Source: Planctomycetota bacterium
GTDB taxonomy: Bacteria; Planctomycetota; Phycisphaerae; Sedimentisphaerales; SM23-30
Assembly: GCA_022705365.1 (NCBI GenBank)
Contig: JAKJEP010000203.1
Location: 1-6,281 of the forward strand
Reading direction: 5' to 3'
Length of the DNA stretch: 6,281 nucleotides
Below the pieces are notes generated by a model, which worked only from the letters and a program-made list of their open reading frames with translations, searched no databases and was not told where the DNA came from. The first letter of the stretch is position 1; each line of letters starts with the position of its first letter. Shown in pieces: positions 5,272-6,281 of this stretch. The translations under genes and the position numbers were made by a program.

Positions 5272-6281
5272 TTATTCTCCCGGCGCCTTCAAGGCTCCAA
5301 ACCGAAGGTCTTCCTGTTCCTGCTGGAGGATAATCTTGGGCTTAATCAGAATAAGCAGTACGCTTTCGTCCTTGACAATCGATTTATTGGTGAACAATCG
5401 TTTCACAATCGGAATCTTACTCAAACCGGGAACACCGATTTCCTTTTCGATTTCACCGGTCAGCTTCTGTCCGCCCAGCAGCAGCGTCCCGCCATCCGGC
5501 ACCGAAACACGAGTCTGAATATTATTTTCCTGGACAACCGGCTGCTGAATAATACCCGTTGAGGCAGCACTGCCGGTATCGGTATCTACATTCCCGTCTT
5601 CGTCGGTAGTAGTTTCGGTGGTAGCCCCACCTGCCTGATTAAAGATGAAGGTTTTCATCTCCAGCAATTTTTCCTGGATCACTTCTACATTGAGAATTAC
5701 ATACCGCTTGTCCACGGTAATTGTGGGTGCGATAACCAGTTCAATACCGGTACCCGTGGTTGCTGTTGTTGGAGTGTAGAGACCCACCCGGTTGCCGGTT
5801 TCCGCCGTTAACTGCGAAACATAGGCTTGCGTAACGTAAAAACTTACCGTTGCTTCTTCACCGTTAAATACGGTAACATGCGGAGCCTCCAGCGACCGGC
5901 TGCGCTGATGCGCCTGCGTCGCCCGCATCAGGAAATCCACCTGAATGTTATCCAGAAAGGAACCAGCCATCGAAAAAGCGGTAGGCACGGAACCGCCTCC
6001 TAACGAACCGGGAACACCGGTGGTACCCGGCGTCGTAAAACTGGATGAATCCTGGGTAATCGGCAAGGCGGTTGTCCGATTCCAGGGCCCCGGATTGGCT
6101 CTCTGATTCAACACCCGGTTTCCATAAACAGGATTAACAAGCGGATTCCCGCTAGCATCCACAGCCGGGTCATAGCCGGCATTGCCCATATTCAGGAAGA
6201 AATCAATATCCACCCCTATATCTTCCAGAAAATTACTGTTAATCAGCAAAAATCTCGACTCAATAGACACCTGTTCACCCA
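5272..6281 (-). CDS. Type II/III secretion or type IV pilus secretin, C-terminal part (runs off right edge)
   Basis: This is the last 335 residues of an outer-membrane secretin (GspD/PilQ superfamily), whose subunits form a gated ring for secreted proteins or pili. The frame is open at the right edge and continues as GEQ before VSIESRF, so the GTG near 6270 is internal and not a start. Counting from that V as residue 1, the first landmark is SIESRFLLINSNFLEDIGVDIDF (2-24), the opening of the secretin domain. A Gly/Pro/Asn-rich insert covers about 28-100. The remaining landmarks are SLEAPHVTVFNGEEATV (126-142), VPDGGTLLLGG (257-267) and GVPGLSKIPIVKRLF (279-293), the last two being the secretin signature. 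A Thr/Asp-rich loop of about 28 residues (211-238) is unusual. After the last strand only about 20 residues remain (LQQEQEDLRFGALKAPGE), so there is no long pilotin-binding S domain. The LLVSSNFLEDIGVDVDF-like start resembles planctomycete secretins. Secretion versus pilus use cannot be decided without the N-terminus. Confidence 0.92.
   Translation of the reverse strand, partial: GEQVSIESRFLLINSNFLEDIGVDIDFFLNMGNAGYDPAVDASGNPLVNPVYGNRVLNQRANPGPWNRTTALPITQDSSSFTTPGTTGVPGSLGGGSVPTAFSMAGSFLDNIQVDFLMRATQAHQRSRSLEAPHVTVFNGEEATVSFYVTQAYVSQLTAETGNRVGLYTPTTATTGTGIELVIAPTITVDKRYVILNVEVIQEKLLEMKTFIFNQAGGATTETTTDEDGNVDTDTGSAASTGIIQQPVVQENNIQTRVSVPDGGTLLLGGQKLTGEIEKEIGVPGLSKIPIVKRLFTNKSIVKDESVLLILIKPKIILQQEQEDLRFGALKAPGE

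Noticed and set aside
5227..5562. Plus-strand open frames opposite the end of the secretin gene
   Set aside because: They are antisense to the conserved secretin signature and begin inside the terminator hairpin.
5272..6270. Secretin gene starting at the GTG near 6270
   Set aside because: The frame continues open to the window edge and the codon lies inside a conserved secretin strand, so the gene is a fragment without its start.

Overview
The window most likely comes from a member of the Planctomycetota, perhaps a Phycisphaerae-like lineage. The phylum is an inference from three gene families seen together. These are the WPxWRGP-type start of a PQQ-like beta-propeller protein at the left edge, a secreted DUF1080 (3-keto-disaccharide hydrolase-like) protein, and a type II secretion-type secretin with a long Gly/Pro/Thr-rich linker. 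Most starts have a Shine-Dalgarno sequence, and base composition varies clearly along the window.

Layout. (1) 1-196, minus: N-terminus of a secreted PQQ-like beta-propeller protein, cut by the window edge. (2) 197-376: divergent intergenic region with a good minus-strand promoter and a weaker overlapping plus-strand candidate. (3) 377-2898, plus: a tightly packed three-gene unit. It encodes an ECF sigma factor, a single-pass membrane protein that is a plausible anti-sigma factor without zinc-binding residues, and a secreted 429-residue coiled-coil protein. Spacing is 3 nt and then a 4-nt ATGA overlap, and the unit ends at a Rho-independent terminator. (4) 2968-4358, plus: a near-consensus promoter, a TIGR01777-type SDR/epimerase gene, and a small split-barrel flavin-binding (PNPOx-like) gene joined by an ATGA overlap. 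(5) 5085-4381, minus: the DUF1080 envelope protein, convergent with the previous pair and with its own extended -10 promoter. (6) 6281-5272, minus: C-terminal two thirds or so of a secretin, closed by a strong terminator at 5249-5215.

How it fits together. The sigma operon looks like a signalling module. The sigma factor would be held by the membrane protein, whose outward-facing part is a coiled coil plus a TPR-like tail, and the co-translated exported coiled-coil protein may be the envelope partner or signal. That protein is the least explained item and the best candidate for something undescribed. The remaining genes are recognisable families. No mobile elements, RNA genes or CRISPR arrays were seen.
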